Below are positions 21,277-32,407 of a DNA stretch of 60,000 nt, piece by piece; position 1 is the first letter of the stretch, and every line of letters starts with the position of its first letter. The stretch covers positions 442,519,038-442,579,037 of the forward strand of contig NC_081413.1 in assembly GCF_030272615.1 (NCBI RefSeq), written 5' to 3'. The position numbers and the translations under genes were made by a program. The DNA comes from Cryptomeria japonica. Taxonomy: Eukaryota; Streptophyta; Pinopsida; Cupressales; Cupressaceae. Under the pieces are notes generated by a model, which saw only the letters and a program-made list of their open reading frames with translations, was not told where the DNA came from and ran no database searches.

Positions 21277-21515
21277 AAATCATTTGAGGCAAGGGGAAGG
21301 GGAATGTGGTGTGAAATCTATGAAAAATAACAGGTTAGTTTAGCATGCTAAATAAACAAAACAATAAAAATACATCAAACTTAACTAAACATATTACCTT
21401 CAAGGCTCCATGGATAGAGCTAGAAATGGATGGACCCAAGCTCCATTTGATTTGCTCTTTTGGATTGAAATGCAGGATGCTCTCCAAGCTACACAATAAC
21501 AATGAAAAATGATAG
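21277..21515 (-). repeat. R-type LTR tail fused to element 2's left LTR
   Basis: With 6279-6308 this forms a ~270-bp block about 95% identical by eye to 39286-39571, the end of the R LTR. It switches to element 2 LTR sequence at a TGATGAA microhomology around 21510-21518. Confidence 0.8.
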
Positions 21516-22924
21516 GTCTGATGAAACAAAATTTATGAATTCAAGACTAGTCCACACATCGATGGGACTCTAGGTGCAAGTTATGGAGTTGTATGGAATG
21601 GCTCAATTTCCCAAGGAATGTAACATTGTTCTCTATCTCACAAGACCCCTTAAGCCAATGTCTTTGCTCTCAGATCACTGAGAAAAGTGACTTAGGGATG
21701 ACAATCACGAGAATGAGGGATGTTTGATCAATCTAACATGAATGCAATCCTAATGTGCATGATATTAACAAAAGATGAACTAAACTAGCATGTATATGAT
21801 GATAAGATGAAAATATTAATAAAAGAACTATCCTAACATGATACACTAGCCTAATATGATTATTATGCTAAATAGAAATACTTCTAAAATGCTTATTAGA
21901 TTATTTCTATTCAAAGAGAGATTAAGATGCTTGATAAAAACGAGTATAGATTAGATGCATAAAACTTGGATTTTAGAATGATAGAAGAATGGCTCTATTT
22001 ATAGGGAAAATAGGGTAATGAAGGGTAAAGATTGGATGATCTTATCAAGGGATGGGATTGAAAGTTATCAATCCATGTTTACAATTCTCACCAATGAAAT
22101 GGTGACAATTGTCAACATAAGACTGCTTGAGAGGAGATGCAAGAAGCATTAAATGCTTGAAAAGACCTCATGGTTACCTTAGGAGGTAAGGGTTAAGGTT
22201 TGGTTAAGGTTATCGATTGGATAAAGCTTTTACCCAAAGGATAAACTCTTGTCCAAGGGTTAAAGGAATAACCAAGGTTAAAGCCATCAATGCTTGATGA
22301 GACCCTTGTGTTAGATGAGGGTTGAGTTAGGAAAAAAGTCTCCAACCATGTAAGAAGGTTGAGTTAACCATTAATGGTTTGGAAGACTTTGGAGGTTAAG
22401 TTGTTGAGGACATAAAGCATTTAAGAGTTATTGAAGACTTTAAGGGTTTGAGAATTGACTTCCCTTTGCTTAGGGATGTGACAATATTTAGTAGATGGGT
22501 TAGGCTAATTTAGAAGTGATTAGAATAATTTAGAAGAGGTTTTTAGAGAAGCAAGGGGGAGATGTAGGAGAATGCAAGTGGATGGAGAGTAATTTTAATT
22601 AAAATAAATTGCTTTATTTCAACAAATATAGATGCAAGTGGGGGATTTAAATAAATTAGATTTATTTATTTGAAGTGAAAAATTTGATTAAATGTCAATT
22701 TAATAAAAAAGAGTAGAAGGGGGATTAAATTAAATAATGTGATTTATTCAATTAAATGATATGAAAGGCTTAGGTTAATTTAATTAAATAAATTGAATAA
22801 CTTATTTAATCAAATACATGAATGTGAGTGCTTTAATTAAGTTAAATTTAATTAAATAGAGGAATGAGAATAAAATGAACATTAAATATTCAGTTAGGAA
22901 AGTGGTCATTTTTATACATCTGCA
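21516..22924 (-). repeat. element 2 3' LTR (terminally truncated)
   Basis: It aligns with 37880-39285. On the - strand it starts TGCAGATGTATAAAAATG next to the PPT. The distal ~20 bp are replaced by R-type sequence. A TATA candidate TATAAATAG (- strand) lies at 21995-22003. Confidence 0.9.
21995..22003 (-). promoter_or_regulatory. LTR TATA box
   Basis: TATAAATAG on the - strand. The equivalent in the 5' LTR (38356-38364) is TATAAATGG, and element 3 has TATAAATAG at 58076. Confidence 0.65.
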
Positions 22925-22940
22925 TTTTTCCCCTCTTTGA
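22925..22940 (-). promoter_or_regulatory. polypurine tract of element 2
   Basis: On the - strand CAAAGAGGGGAAAAA directly precedes the 3' LTR start. It is the same motif as in element 1. Confidence 0.9.
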
Positions 22941-23255
22941 AGTGACATGTGTGCACATGTTGATTCAAAGAAAATTGATGTACCACCAAAATTTGATTAG
23001 TGTGATGTCATCGATGTCGAGATGTGGATGTCATGCACTAGATTTGATAAATGGTATTGATAATGCCCCCTCGGGAGATGAATCAAAAATTTGAAAATTT
23101 GGTTGATTTGTAGATTTGATCACATTTTAAAAAATTTGTCCGTGTTTAATGCGCACCAATTGATTCATCTCCCAATAATGATGTTTGCTAGGGTTACAAG
23201 CGAGAGCATGAGAAAATTACATGCCCCACCTACAAACCCTAATTTTCTTTTACCC

Positions 23256-23263
23256 TATAAAAT
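23256..23263 (+). promoter_or_regulatory. candidate antisense TATA box upstream of the PMD ORF
   Basis: CTATAAAATGG lies in the 3' spacer on the + strand, opposite to element 2. It precedes the 21-bp array (23500) and the PMD ORF (24492), so it could start an antisense transcript. There is no further proof. Confidence 0.35.
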
Positions 23264-23499
23264 GGTAAAATGTGATTTCATTTGTATCATTTGTGCCTTT
23301 TAACTTTGGTTGAGAGTGACATTTGGAGAGTGACAAAATGTCGGTTCCCTATGCTTTGCACCGATTCGAGTGTGTTCATCGATACCAGAGGCCTGCCACA
23401 CATGGTCCACCTATAAGTCATCTAAATTTTGCCCCTTTTGCTTTTTATTTTGTCGATTTTGATTGCGTTTTTTATTTTTTGTGTCAGATTCTCACGGTT

Positions 23500-23717
23500 T
23501 AGCACATCGGGTCGTTTGCGTAGCACATATGATAAACCAGTTAGCGCATAGGGTTTTCCAACTAGGGTAGCATCTAGGTGTCGTTGGATAGCACGTCATA
23601 GGTTTAGGGTAGCACATAGGGTAGACCTAGCACATAGGGTAAAGTTGGTAGCGCATAGCTGAGTTTAGCTAGCACATAGGTGGCAGCTTAGCACATGGGG
23701 GAGATTTCTTAGCACGT
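23500..23717 (+). repeat. 21-bp phased TAGCRCAT array, sense to the antisense PMD ORF
   Basis: The 8-mer TAGCACAT, TAGCGCAT or a one- to two-base variant starts at 23500, 23521, 23542, 23568, 23589, 23610, 23628, 23649, 23670, 23689 and 23710. The spacings are 21, 21, 26, 21, 21, 18, 21, 21, 19 and 21. The fillers between 8-mers are not conserved apart from a frequent GGG. The orientation is opposite to the arrays in the element 2 leader but the same as the downstream PMD ORF. Confidence 0.9.
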
Positions 23718-23959
23718 GGCCTGAAAATGGAGCTAGAAAGGAGAGAAAAGATGATGCTACAGGGGATAAATAGATGAAGGAAGATGGGTTGGGGTGGGTA
23801 GGTGTCTGCCAAGTGTTTCTGGATGGGTGTTTTAGCCAATTTTTGTGCCTGTTGTGCTGATTTGTGATTGTTTGATAGATTTTTGAAATTGCTTTTGCTA
23901 TTGAAGTTCCAAGCTAATTGATTGAATGATGATCCTGATTTTCTGTTGATTTGGATCTT

Positions 23960-24420
23960 TGGTTTTATTTGTTAATGTGATGTCCGATATGAGTTTTGAT
24001 CTATGATTTTTGATATGGTTCTTGATATGAGTTGTGCGATATGGATTTTTGAGTTGTTTCTCGATATTGATTCGATTTCTCGATATGGATTTGATACTCA
24101 ATATGAAACTTGATTTGATGTGGATTTGTTTCAAGTTGATATTAATGTTATGATTTCGATATTGATGTTATGATTTCAATATGGGTTTTGATTTTCGATA
24201 TGGAACGTGATCTGATTTTCATTGTTTCAAGTTGATATGGAATTTTGATTTCGATATGGATTTGATTTTTGATATGAAACTTGATTTGATTTTCATTGTT
24301 TCAAGTTGATATGGAATTGTGATTTTGATATGGATTTGATTTGCGATATGAAACTTGAATTGATATGGATTTATTTCAAGTTGATATGAAATTTTGATTT
24401 AGATATATCGGAAAGATGTG
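23960..24420 (+). repeat. degenerate GATATG-rich repeats
   Basis: Irregular short units of the type GATATGGATTTGATTT and TTTCAAGTTGATATG, some as ~60-bp blocks repeated two or three times. They lie just before the PMD ORF and no coding sense was seen. Confidence 0.7.
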
Positions 24421-24491
24421 AGAATTGATACTTGGACATGTTTTGCTTGTGACAAGAACGACTTGGTATTCTTTAGTCGCGAGAGGAATTT

Positions 24492-25283
24492 ATGCGATTG
24501 ATGCAACCACATAGGGATATAATTGAGAGATATGGGTTTTCCTCTTTGTTGGACATGCCTCAGTATATCATTAAGTGGGGTTTGTTGACAGCATTGGCAA
24601 AGAGTTGGCACAGTGACACAAACACCTTTCACTTGGCTACGGGCGAGATTACAGTCACTCCAGAGGCCTGTTATTGGATTGTACGGATTCCTATGGTAGG
24701 GGTTCTATTGCCTTATGAGAAGACCAAGGAGGATGTGATAGAGGCACTTCATTGGAATTTTTATGATGACCGGATTTGTGGATATGAGATCCCTTGGCAG
24801 GATTTCATAGATTTTGATTATGTCCCACTACCATCGGTACTGCCAAGTTTTGTTGGTGGCTTTTTGTGTCTCGACTGTAGGTCAAAGGGACTGACAGTGG
24901 GAAGGGGATTGGTTCTTGAGGATATGGTGACACAAGGTCACAAGTTTGCTTTGGGGTCTTGCATGTTGGCCCATTTGTACAAAGATCTACATCAGGTGGT
25001 GTACTTAGGATACAACAGTATATCAGTTGGAGTCACATTATTATAGGTGTGGGCTTGGGAGCACATTCCCATAGCAAGGCCACTTGCAAACAGGGATAGG
25101 CTAGTTGGTCTGGCTTATGTATATGGATACATGGGGATAGTTGTCCAGCGTAAGCTGGGCAAGATAGAGCATTGGAGAAGGGTGCTAGATGACATTGATG
25201 CAGTTATTTGGAGACACTATATGGAGTGTGAGTTGTGGGCGGAGGACAGGCTAGAGATGGAGGGAGGAGAGGAGGTTGAGTAG
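24492..25283 (+). pseudogene. plant mobile domain (PMD, MAIN/MAIL1-like) ORF, antisense within element 2
   Basis: Two collinear frames of 184 and 78 residues are separated only by a TAG at 25044-25046. The first has LLDMPQYIIKWGLLTALAKSW, then TNTFHLATGEITVTPEACYW and IPMVG, the hallmark of the plant mobile domain: leucine-rich N-terminal helices, HTFHLP-GE-TVTLEDV and G-PV-G. The C-terminal part has GHKFALGSCMLAHLYKDL and, after the stop, VWAWEHIPIARP, matching the conserved LYR-L...WAWERIP-GRP region. PMD proteins occur as nuclear MAIN/MAIL1 genes and as passengers of plant transposons. This ORF lies in the 3' spacer, opposite to gag-pol. An upstream frame (about 24430-24490, DKNDLVFFSRERN) may be a frameshifted N-terminus. 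The stop suggests recent loss, as little else is damaged. Confidence 0.85.
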
Positions 25284-25998
25284 TGAGGTGAGCAGTTGAT
25301 GAGGGAGGGAGGGGAGATTTGGTGGTCGGAGTTGGTGGAGTTGGCCAGGCGGGCAAGGTTATAGCAGCTGTGGGTGGGATGGATGAGTTTAGGCGGCCGA
25401 CTCAGAAGAGGATATCAGATATATTACCACCATCGACGCCTAGGACAAGGACAGGGATAGGGGGTACCAAGACACACGTACCCATCCAGATTTGGATACC
25501 CACCCACCGAGAGGATGCATAGATTAGGTCCCTACAGTTGTCAGTGCAGTAGCTTCAGGTGGAGGTACTAGCACAATAGCATCAAATTACACAGATTACC
25601 ACAGAGAAGGATACGAAGAGAGTGTGTCGGGGTCGAGCAGAGGAGCTTGCAGAGAGCGACAATGGGTGCGCTGATGCAAGACACACTAAGGGAGATACGA
25701 TACACTACCATGGCGGTTGAGTATTATAGGTGACTCTATGAGGACCTAGTCCCCAAAGAGCAGAGGGCTCCTAGTTTTAATGCTAGTCGGTTAGCTCGGA
25801 ATCAGTCAGGGACAGAGAGTAGATGTGTTATATGGCCTTCTTGACATGATCCACTTGGAGATCCAGAAGCTGGGACATTAGCTACGAGACCATCAGCTTC
25901 AGGAGATAGTCATACCTGACAGACTTGTCTCTATTGTATTTTGATCATTGTGTTGTATTTCGATAGACATGACATCTTTTGTCTATTTTGACCATTTT

Positions 25999-26000
<2 letters not shown>

Positions 26001-26043
<43 letters not shown>
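26001..26043. repeat. (AT)n microsatellite
   Basis: About 21 uninterrupted AT dinucleotides. Confidence 0.98.
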
Positions 26044-26044
<1 letters not shown>

Positions 26045-26203
26045 GACACCAATTTTTTGATCCACATGTGGTGTGTTTTTATGGATGATGATTTATGCAT
26101 TGATGTGATCATTTGATGATGATGATGCGATGCTTAGATAAATGCTTTTGATTTGATATTTATTGATATGATTGTATGATTCATGATGTAATGATATGGT
26201 TTG

Positions 26204-26333
26204 TGAGATGTATCTTGAAAATGAGATGTATGATAATGATATGCTGTGAGATGTATCTTGAAAATGAAATGTATGATAATGATTTGCTATGAGATTTATC
26301 TTGAAAATGAGATGTATGATAATGATATGCTAT
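26204..26333 (+). repeat. 43-bp tandem repeat, three units
   Basis: Units starting TGAGATGTATCTTGAAAATG lie at 26204, 26247 and 26290. They are nearly identical and non-coding. Confidence 0.9.
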
Positions 26334-27404
26334 GAGTAAATGCAAATTCACATGATATGTAACTAATTTTTAAAATGATATGCAACTAATTGATCATCCT
26401 CATTATGTCGTTTGTCATTCTTGTATAGTCACATGTTTTTGCATCCTTTGTGTTTATCGTAATTGAGTTGTTTGATATGTTAAAAATTTATACAAGCATA
26501 ATGGTATAATTTAACCATAATGACTTGAGAATAATTTACCTAGAGTTTGATATGGCAAGATGGCACAAGCATCGAGGTATAATTGAACCAAGATGACCTG
26601 AGTGTTGCTTGCATATAAACAGACAAGATTGAACCATTTGTATGCACAAAGTGGAACAATGTCTTCAGTGATATGCTTTGAATCATGTCTTGAGACAAGT
26701 ATTTGCACAGTACAAGTGATCGCCTCACAAACAGAAAACTATAAAATATTGGAGTCTCCAACCACTTTCTCTAGCTCGATGCATCGTTGGGAAAATTTAG
26801 GGGATCCAATAATTCAAAAGAGTTCCAGTGCAAAAATAGTTAAAGCTTCATGCAAGATGTAAACAAATTATACTTCAGAAAACCATCCATCATGTGTTTT
26901 GAAGTTGTTTAATTGGTTCAGTGTTTTGTTTTCTTGGCTGCTGGAGTTTTGCTTGACAAGATTCTCTTGGCATGCTATGATTCTTGTTTGCTTGTTTGTT
27001 GAAATGGTTGAAGTCAGAGGAATGTTTCCCCTAGTTATAGATATTGATCAATGTGGATATATATAGTGATTACCAAGCCATGGTGGGATACGACAAGCTG
27101 ATATTCAGATGAGCAAGGACAGTGACTACGCTAAGTATGTCCTGGAAAATATTGTTTTCATAAAGTGTTGGGCAATGGCTAGTGGTTTTTGACTTTGCAT
27201 ACAAAAAGATATGAGAAAATATAGATAGAGGAGTTGTTCTCTTACAAGTAGCGCCTGTTGCTAGGTTTTCACCATTTGTTTTTATTGCAACCTTTTTTGT
27301 TGTTTGTGATTTTTTGTATTTTCTCTGATTTTTTGTATTTTTCACTTTGTTCGTGCATCAGACCACTCAAGTATAGTATTTTTTTAGATGGATGTTGTTG
27401 GTTA

Positions 27405-28500
27405 GTTATTCAAGCATATCTCCTTCTGAAGTTGTTAGCTGATAGGTGCCTGATCCATAGGCTGAGATAATGACATAGGGACCCAACCAGTTAGGTTCAA
27501 ACTTCCCCTTCTTTTTGCGATCCTGTTGATTTCTGGGATTTTCTTTGAGTACGAGATCACTGAATTTAAAATTCTTAGGCATGACTCTATGGTTGTAGCT
27601 TCTACACATGCGTTGCTAGTATGCTTTGAGGTGATTATAGGCATGTTGTCATTTTTCATCTAGAAGTTCTAGTTCTTGCCATCTGTTTACTCGATACTCT
27701 TCATCTGGAATGAGACGTTTCAAAGATACTCTGAGTTATGGAATTTCTACCTCAAGAGGTAAAATTGCTTCTGATCCATTCACCAATAAATATGGCATAG
27801 CTCCTATAGGTGTCTTGATGCTAGTTCTGTATTCCCAAAGTGTCGGATTGAGTTTCACATGCCAATCCTTTCTTGCAACATTTACTATTTTCTTTAGGAT
27901 TTTTAATATTGTTTTATTTGATGCCTCTGCTTGACCATTCCCCTATGGGTAGTAAGGTGTAGAGAAACAATGTTGTATTTTGAATTGTTTACATGTTCTC
28001 ACACATCCTAGTTTTTGAAGCGACGTTCGTTATCTGTGATGATACAACTAGGAATGTCGTATCTGCAAATCAGATAATTAAGAATAAAAGAGGCAATTTG
28101 TTTTCCAGTTACTATGGTCATTGGGACTGCTTGAATCTATTTTGTAAAATACTCTATTGTAGTGATAATGAACTTGTGTCCATTTGAAGATGAATGGTGT
28201 GTTTTTCCTACTAATTCAAGTCTCCACTGACAGAAAGGCCAAGATGTTGTAAATAGCTGCAATTCCTACATTGGTGCATGTATAAGATTGCCATGGATTT
28301 CACACTTAGGACATTTCTTTGCAAATTGATAAGAGTATTTTTCCATCATCGGCCAGTAATATCCCATTCTTAGAAGTTTTTTAGCAAGAGTAGGACCACT
28401 TAAATGTGTGCCACAGATACCTTCATGAAGCTCATGTAAAGAAGAGTCAGATTCATTACGATCAAGGCAACGAAGAAGAGTACCATTTAGACCTCGATTG
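27405..28500 (-). pseudogene. element 2 integrase, broken, first catalytic Asp changed
   Basis: Read on the - strand: zinc domain ELHEGICGTHLSG...CPKCEIHG (28450-28260), core with WRLELVGKT where element 1 has CGLDLIGKI (first catalytic Asp replaced by Glu), then IITDNERRFKN (second Asp, about 28040) and [10 protein letters not shown] (Glu, about 27920). The C-terminal barrel is FKFSDLVLKENPR...KFEPNWLGPYVI...GSGTYQLTTSEGDM (27609-27406). Multiple frameshifts are present. The layout is identical to the element 1 integrase. Confidence 0.88.
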
Positions 28501-29115
28501 TAAAGAGTATTAGTAGTTAGGGTATAATGGGCGACTTTCCAGATAAATTTTTTTTTTGGTTCCGAGATAGGTCAATGGGTAGGGTATTGGTTTTAAGATA
28601 CTCATATATTGTTCTGTATAAAGGAGAGTCTGAATCAGTTAAGGCATAGATAACATGGAATGCAAAATTCTCATAGGCTGGGGAAAACAATTGCTCTACC
28701 AAAAACTCATAATGACTCTATTGTTCTGGAATTTGTAGTAGTGAAGTGATAGTAGCCAGTGCATCGGCTACTCTATTGTCCAACCTGGGTATTTTCTCAA
28801 AGGGGATGTGTATAAAATATTGTTTGAAGTCATCCACCATTCTTTTGTATGGCAGCAACTTGTCATCTTTTGTGTGATAGTCATTGTTGATCTGATTTAT
28901 GATTAGTTGGGAATGTCCATAGACTTTTAGTTCCGTGATTCTCCATTCCATGACCATTTTGATTCCTGTGACCACTGCCTCATACTCACCAATGTTATTT
29001 GTACATGGAAAGATGAGTCTATATGATCTTGGTATGGTGTGTCCTTTTGGAGTGGCCAATAAGATGCCGACACCTAAGCCATGTTGAGTATAGGAACCAT
29101 CAAAGTACAGGGTCC
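28501..29115 (-). pseudogene. element 2 second RNase H and linker, catalytic Asp lost
   Basis: It starts with LYFDGSYTQHG (about 29110), then frame 29059-28718: NNIGEYEAVVTGI, VYGHSQLIINQIN, RVADALATI. Compared with element 1 the third acidic residue is His (YGHSQ instead of YGDSQ), so the nuclease would be inactive even with an open frame. The linker 28702-28517 (LYRTIYEYLKTNTLP) corresponds to 16700-16760 of element 1. Confidence 0.85.
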
Positions 29116-29845
29116 ATTACTTGGTGGTAGTGGTAAGAACATCCTTATCTGGAAATTCGACCTCCATTGGTTGCTTATCTAGTAGTGGTGCATCATCTAA
29201 TTGATCTGCAATTACTTGTCCCTTGATAGCTCAATGCACTATGTAGTGGATATCAAATTCGCTGAGAATCATGACCCATTTAGCTAGTCTGCCTGTGAGA
29301 GCTACTTTGCTGAGTAAATATTTGAGAGGATCAATTTTTGCTACTAGTTTGATTGTGTGAGCCAGCATGTAATGTCAGAACTTTTGAGAAGGGAAAACTA
29401 CAACTAAACATGCCTTCTCAATGCATGTTTAATTGAGCTCATAGCCATTTAAAGTCCTATTGATGTAATAGATAGCTCGTTCCTTGCCTTCTTGATCTTC
29501 TTGTGCTAATAGTGCCCCTAATGATATATTCATTATTGATATGTAGAGAATAAGAGGCTTTCCTGCTATTGGTGGTACCAGAACTAGTGGGTTCATTAGA
29601 TATTGCTTGATTTGATAGAACAATTTTGCACATTTGGCTTCCCATCTGAATAGTACATTCTTGGGTAGAAAATCATTGAATGGTAGATTTTTATCTGCTA
29701 GTTGGGTGATGAATCATCTGATAGACTGGAGTCGTCCTTGTAGAGATCTAAGTTGGCTAATGTTCTTGGGAAGTGGCACCTCCGTGATGGTCTATACCTT
29801 TGCTAGATCTACTTTAATGCTTCTTGTTGACACGATGTAGCCTAA
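29116..29845 (-). pseudogene. element 2 RNase H (first), broken
   Basis: The 29623-29429 frame reads KPLILYISIMNISLGALLAQ, then KERAIYYINRTLNGYELN. After a stop it continues as DPLKYLLSKVALTGRLAKW and GQVIADQLDDAPLL. It is the homologue of 15606-16216 in element 1. Confidence 0.83.
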
Positions 29846-30690
29846 TAATTTGCCCGATGTTACCCTAAAGACACACTTCTTAGGGTTGAGCCTGACTTGG
29901 AATTTCTCCAATCATTCAAATATTTGTCTAATATGTCCAGATGTTCTACTCGGGTAGATGACTTAGCTAGTAAATCATCCACATAGTCTTCCATGAAGGT
30001 ATGCATCATATCATGAAATAGTATCATCATTTCTCTTTGATAAGTTGCCTCAACATTCTTTAAGCCAAAAGGCATGACATTCCAACAATACGTTCTCCAA
30101 GGACAGGTGAATGTTGTTTTATCTTGATCCTCTAGAGCTATCTTGATTTGATTATAGCCAGAAAAACCATCCATTAATGTTAGCATTGCATGGCCTGCTG
30201 TGAGGTCTACAATTATATCGATGCTGGGCAAAGGAAAGTAATCCTTTGGATAGGCTTTGTTAGCATCCCTAAAATCTATGCATATCCTGATGCTTTCGTT
30301 TATTTTAGAAACTGACACAATGTTTGAAATCCATTTAGCATAATCTATAGGTCGAATAAATCTGACATCTAATAGTTTCTTTAGTTCAGCTTTGACCATT
30401 AGTGCTACATGCAGATTCATCTTTCTCAATTTTTGCCTTATTCTCTTAGCTCCTAGAGCAATAGATAAATGATGCATGATTAAGTGTGGGTCACTCCCAA
30501 GCATATCTACATAGAACCAAGCAAAATTGATTTGATTTTCTTTGAAGAATTTGATAAAATCTATTTTTTCTTCATCTGTCAGAGATTCTGCTAGATGTAT
30601 GTTTTTGGCTGCTTCTGTTGTACCAATGTTGATTGATTGAGTGGGCTCAATTAATATGGGTGATCACTCCTGATAGTGTTTAGGAAGAGT
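29846..30690 (-). pseudogene. element 2 reverse transcriptase
   Basis: The - strand frame 30504-29860 gives IRQKLRKMNLHVALMVKAEL, LLDVRFIRPIDYAKWISN, RICIDFRDANKAYPKDYFP, MDGFSGYNQI, MPFGLKNVEATYQREM and the active-site YVDD at 29974-29985. The upstream part (30690-30505, EKIDFIKFFKENQINFAW) is in the same region but interrupted by stops. The frame shifts after VSLG near 29860. Confidence 0.93.
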
Positions 30691-31597
30691 GTCAAGTCTC
30701 CCATCCTGAGGTTCCTTAAAAAGGTTTTCACCCTCAGATGTGTCCTTTATTTTTACTTTTTTCTGATCTAGTGCTGCCATTGATAGGTTTTCAGTAGTAG
30801 ATCCTTTATTTATTTCATTTTTATGACTGAGAGACTTGGCATTCTCTTGATTGCAGATGTCCTTACTTTGTTTGCTGGTAGAGTCTGTTTCTAGGTTGAC
30901 CGTACATAGGTAATGGATAATGGAGTCATCATCTAGGAAAATAGGTATGCCATGGTTTTCAGGTTCATCCCAGTCTATGAGATCAGGAAATACGAGAGGT
31001 AAGGAGTCATTGGGTGGGTCGAGTTCGACTGCAGTAAGCGTCTTGATAGAGGTATCATTAAGGTTGGCTAGGATATTGGATAAGTTAATAATATTGTCAA
31101 GGTCTTTGATGGTATCATCTTCCGTGTAGACTTGCTTGTAATGCCGCTACTCATTTTCTTTGGCTTCGTAGATATATTGTGGACCAAATTCAAGTAGTCT
31201 AGACTCTGTGCCTTGTCCTTCAAAGGGGTGTATGAATAGTACTCTTAGGAATATCTTTAGTAACATTTGAACAACTACCTCATTCATAGTCATTAGAATC
31301 AGTCTCAAAAGTATTGTCTCAAATTTTTTCAGTGCTGCTGACAGGTATGTTGTAAGGTGAAAAGAGATCCCTGACAATTGATACTAGTCTAATAGTTTTC
31401 TTTGATTCTGTATCAGATCCTGCTTGTACTCTTTGCATTTGTTCCTATATTGTTTCTCCTCAGGGAGTAGTGATGCCTTCAGGGGGTGATTCTGCCTTGT
31501 TTGGAATAGGTTCCTGAACATGGTGTACTTCTGCATAAGATGCTTCTTCTCTTTGAATTTCCAACTCTTCTTGTTGTTCCTCTTTTTCTTGGTATTC

Positions 31598-31843
31598 TTA
31601 CTCTTTCCTTATTGTTTCTACTGATTCATGCAATGCCTCCTTCCATGAGTCCTCGTTGTATTTCTTCATTGCTTTCCACTGAGGTTTTTGATATTTATTT
31701 GGTTTCTGCTTTGGGGGTAGAGTGTGTCCATAGCCCAGTCCTGTTTTGTCTCTAGAAAACTGTGAAGGAGGATCTGATGGTTCTGTGATGCCTTCTTGAT
31801 GCTTGCTTATAGGTCCTTTTCCATTGTACCCCATATGTTGCAT
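31598..31843 (-). pseudogene. element 2 G-patch segment
   Basis: It reads QHMGYNGKGPISKHQEGITE followed by P, a G-patch pattern (hydrophobic-GY-GKG, basic residues, E-G-I-P) in the same place between protease and RT as the G-patch at 13845-13910. The ORF continues with GLGYGHTLPPKQKPNKYQ, then acidic/Lys-rich linker. Its position in two independent copies supports it as a genuine part of Pol in this family. Confidence 0.6.
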
Positions 31844-32407
31844 GATTAGGTATCATTTTCCATACTACTATGTTGGTATAGCTACTTCCATAGTAGCAGC
31901 TCTAACTTCTTCCTCATCCTTGTATCGCCAACTAGGGATGTCCTTCTCTTCTGATTCATGTGCTCATGTGCCCAATTGGATAAATTTGCCATCAAACTTG
32001 GTGATGGGCTATGTTGCTTCATGTGTTGATGCAGAAGGCTTCCTGTGAGATTTTGGTGATGCTAGTAAGTTGGTTAGACACATGGGAAGTTCAAAAGAGT
32101 ATTCTCTCATGCCTTTCTCTTTGATTTTCATCTTTTGTTTGAAATTTATGAATAAAGATTTGAGCTTTTCTTGATGATGATCTGATGCTAAGGAAGTTTG
32201 TTTTTCCCTATTATGTGGAACTAAGTTGTTTTGGGTTGGCCCCATAGCATTGCAATGTTGAAAGGCATTATTATTTGCTGATATAGAAATCTTCTGCCCA
32301 TTATATGGGAATTCAACACACTAGTGGTAAGTTGAGGGTACCGCTTCCATTTCAGTTATCCAAGCATGACCCAATAAAATATTATATGTGAGGTCTATGT
32401 CTAAGAC

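Larger units (their letters stand above)
25284..27404. other. rest of element 2 3' spacer
   Basis: After the PMD ORF, 25300-25930 still looks like a decayed coding tail (Gln/Glu-rich reading, several stops), possibly the PMD protein's C-terminus. Then come an (AT)n run and a 43-bp repeat. 26340-27404 shows no recognisable gene. Confidence 0.5.

Noticed and set aside
23500-23717. CRISPR array
   Set aside because: The repeat is only 8 bp with 13-bp fillers, in a plant retrotransposon and without cas genes.
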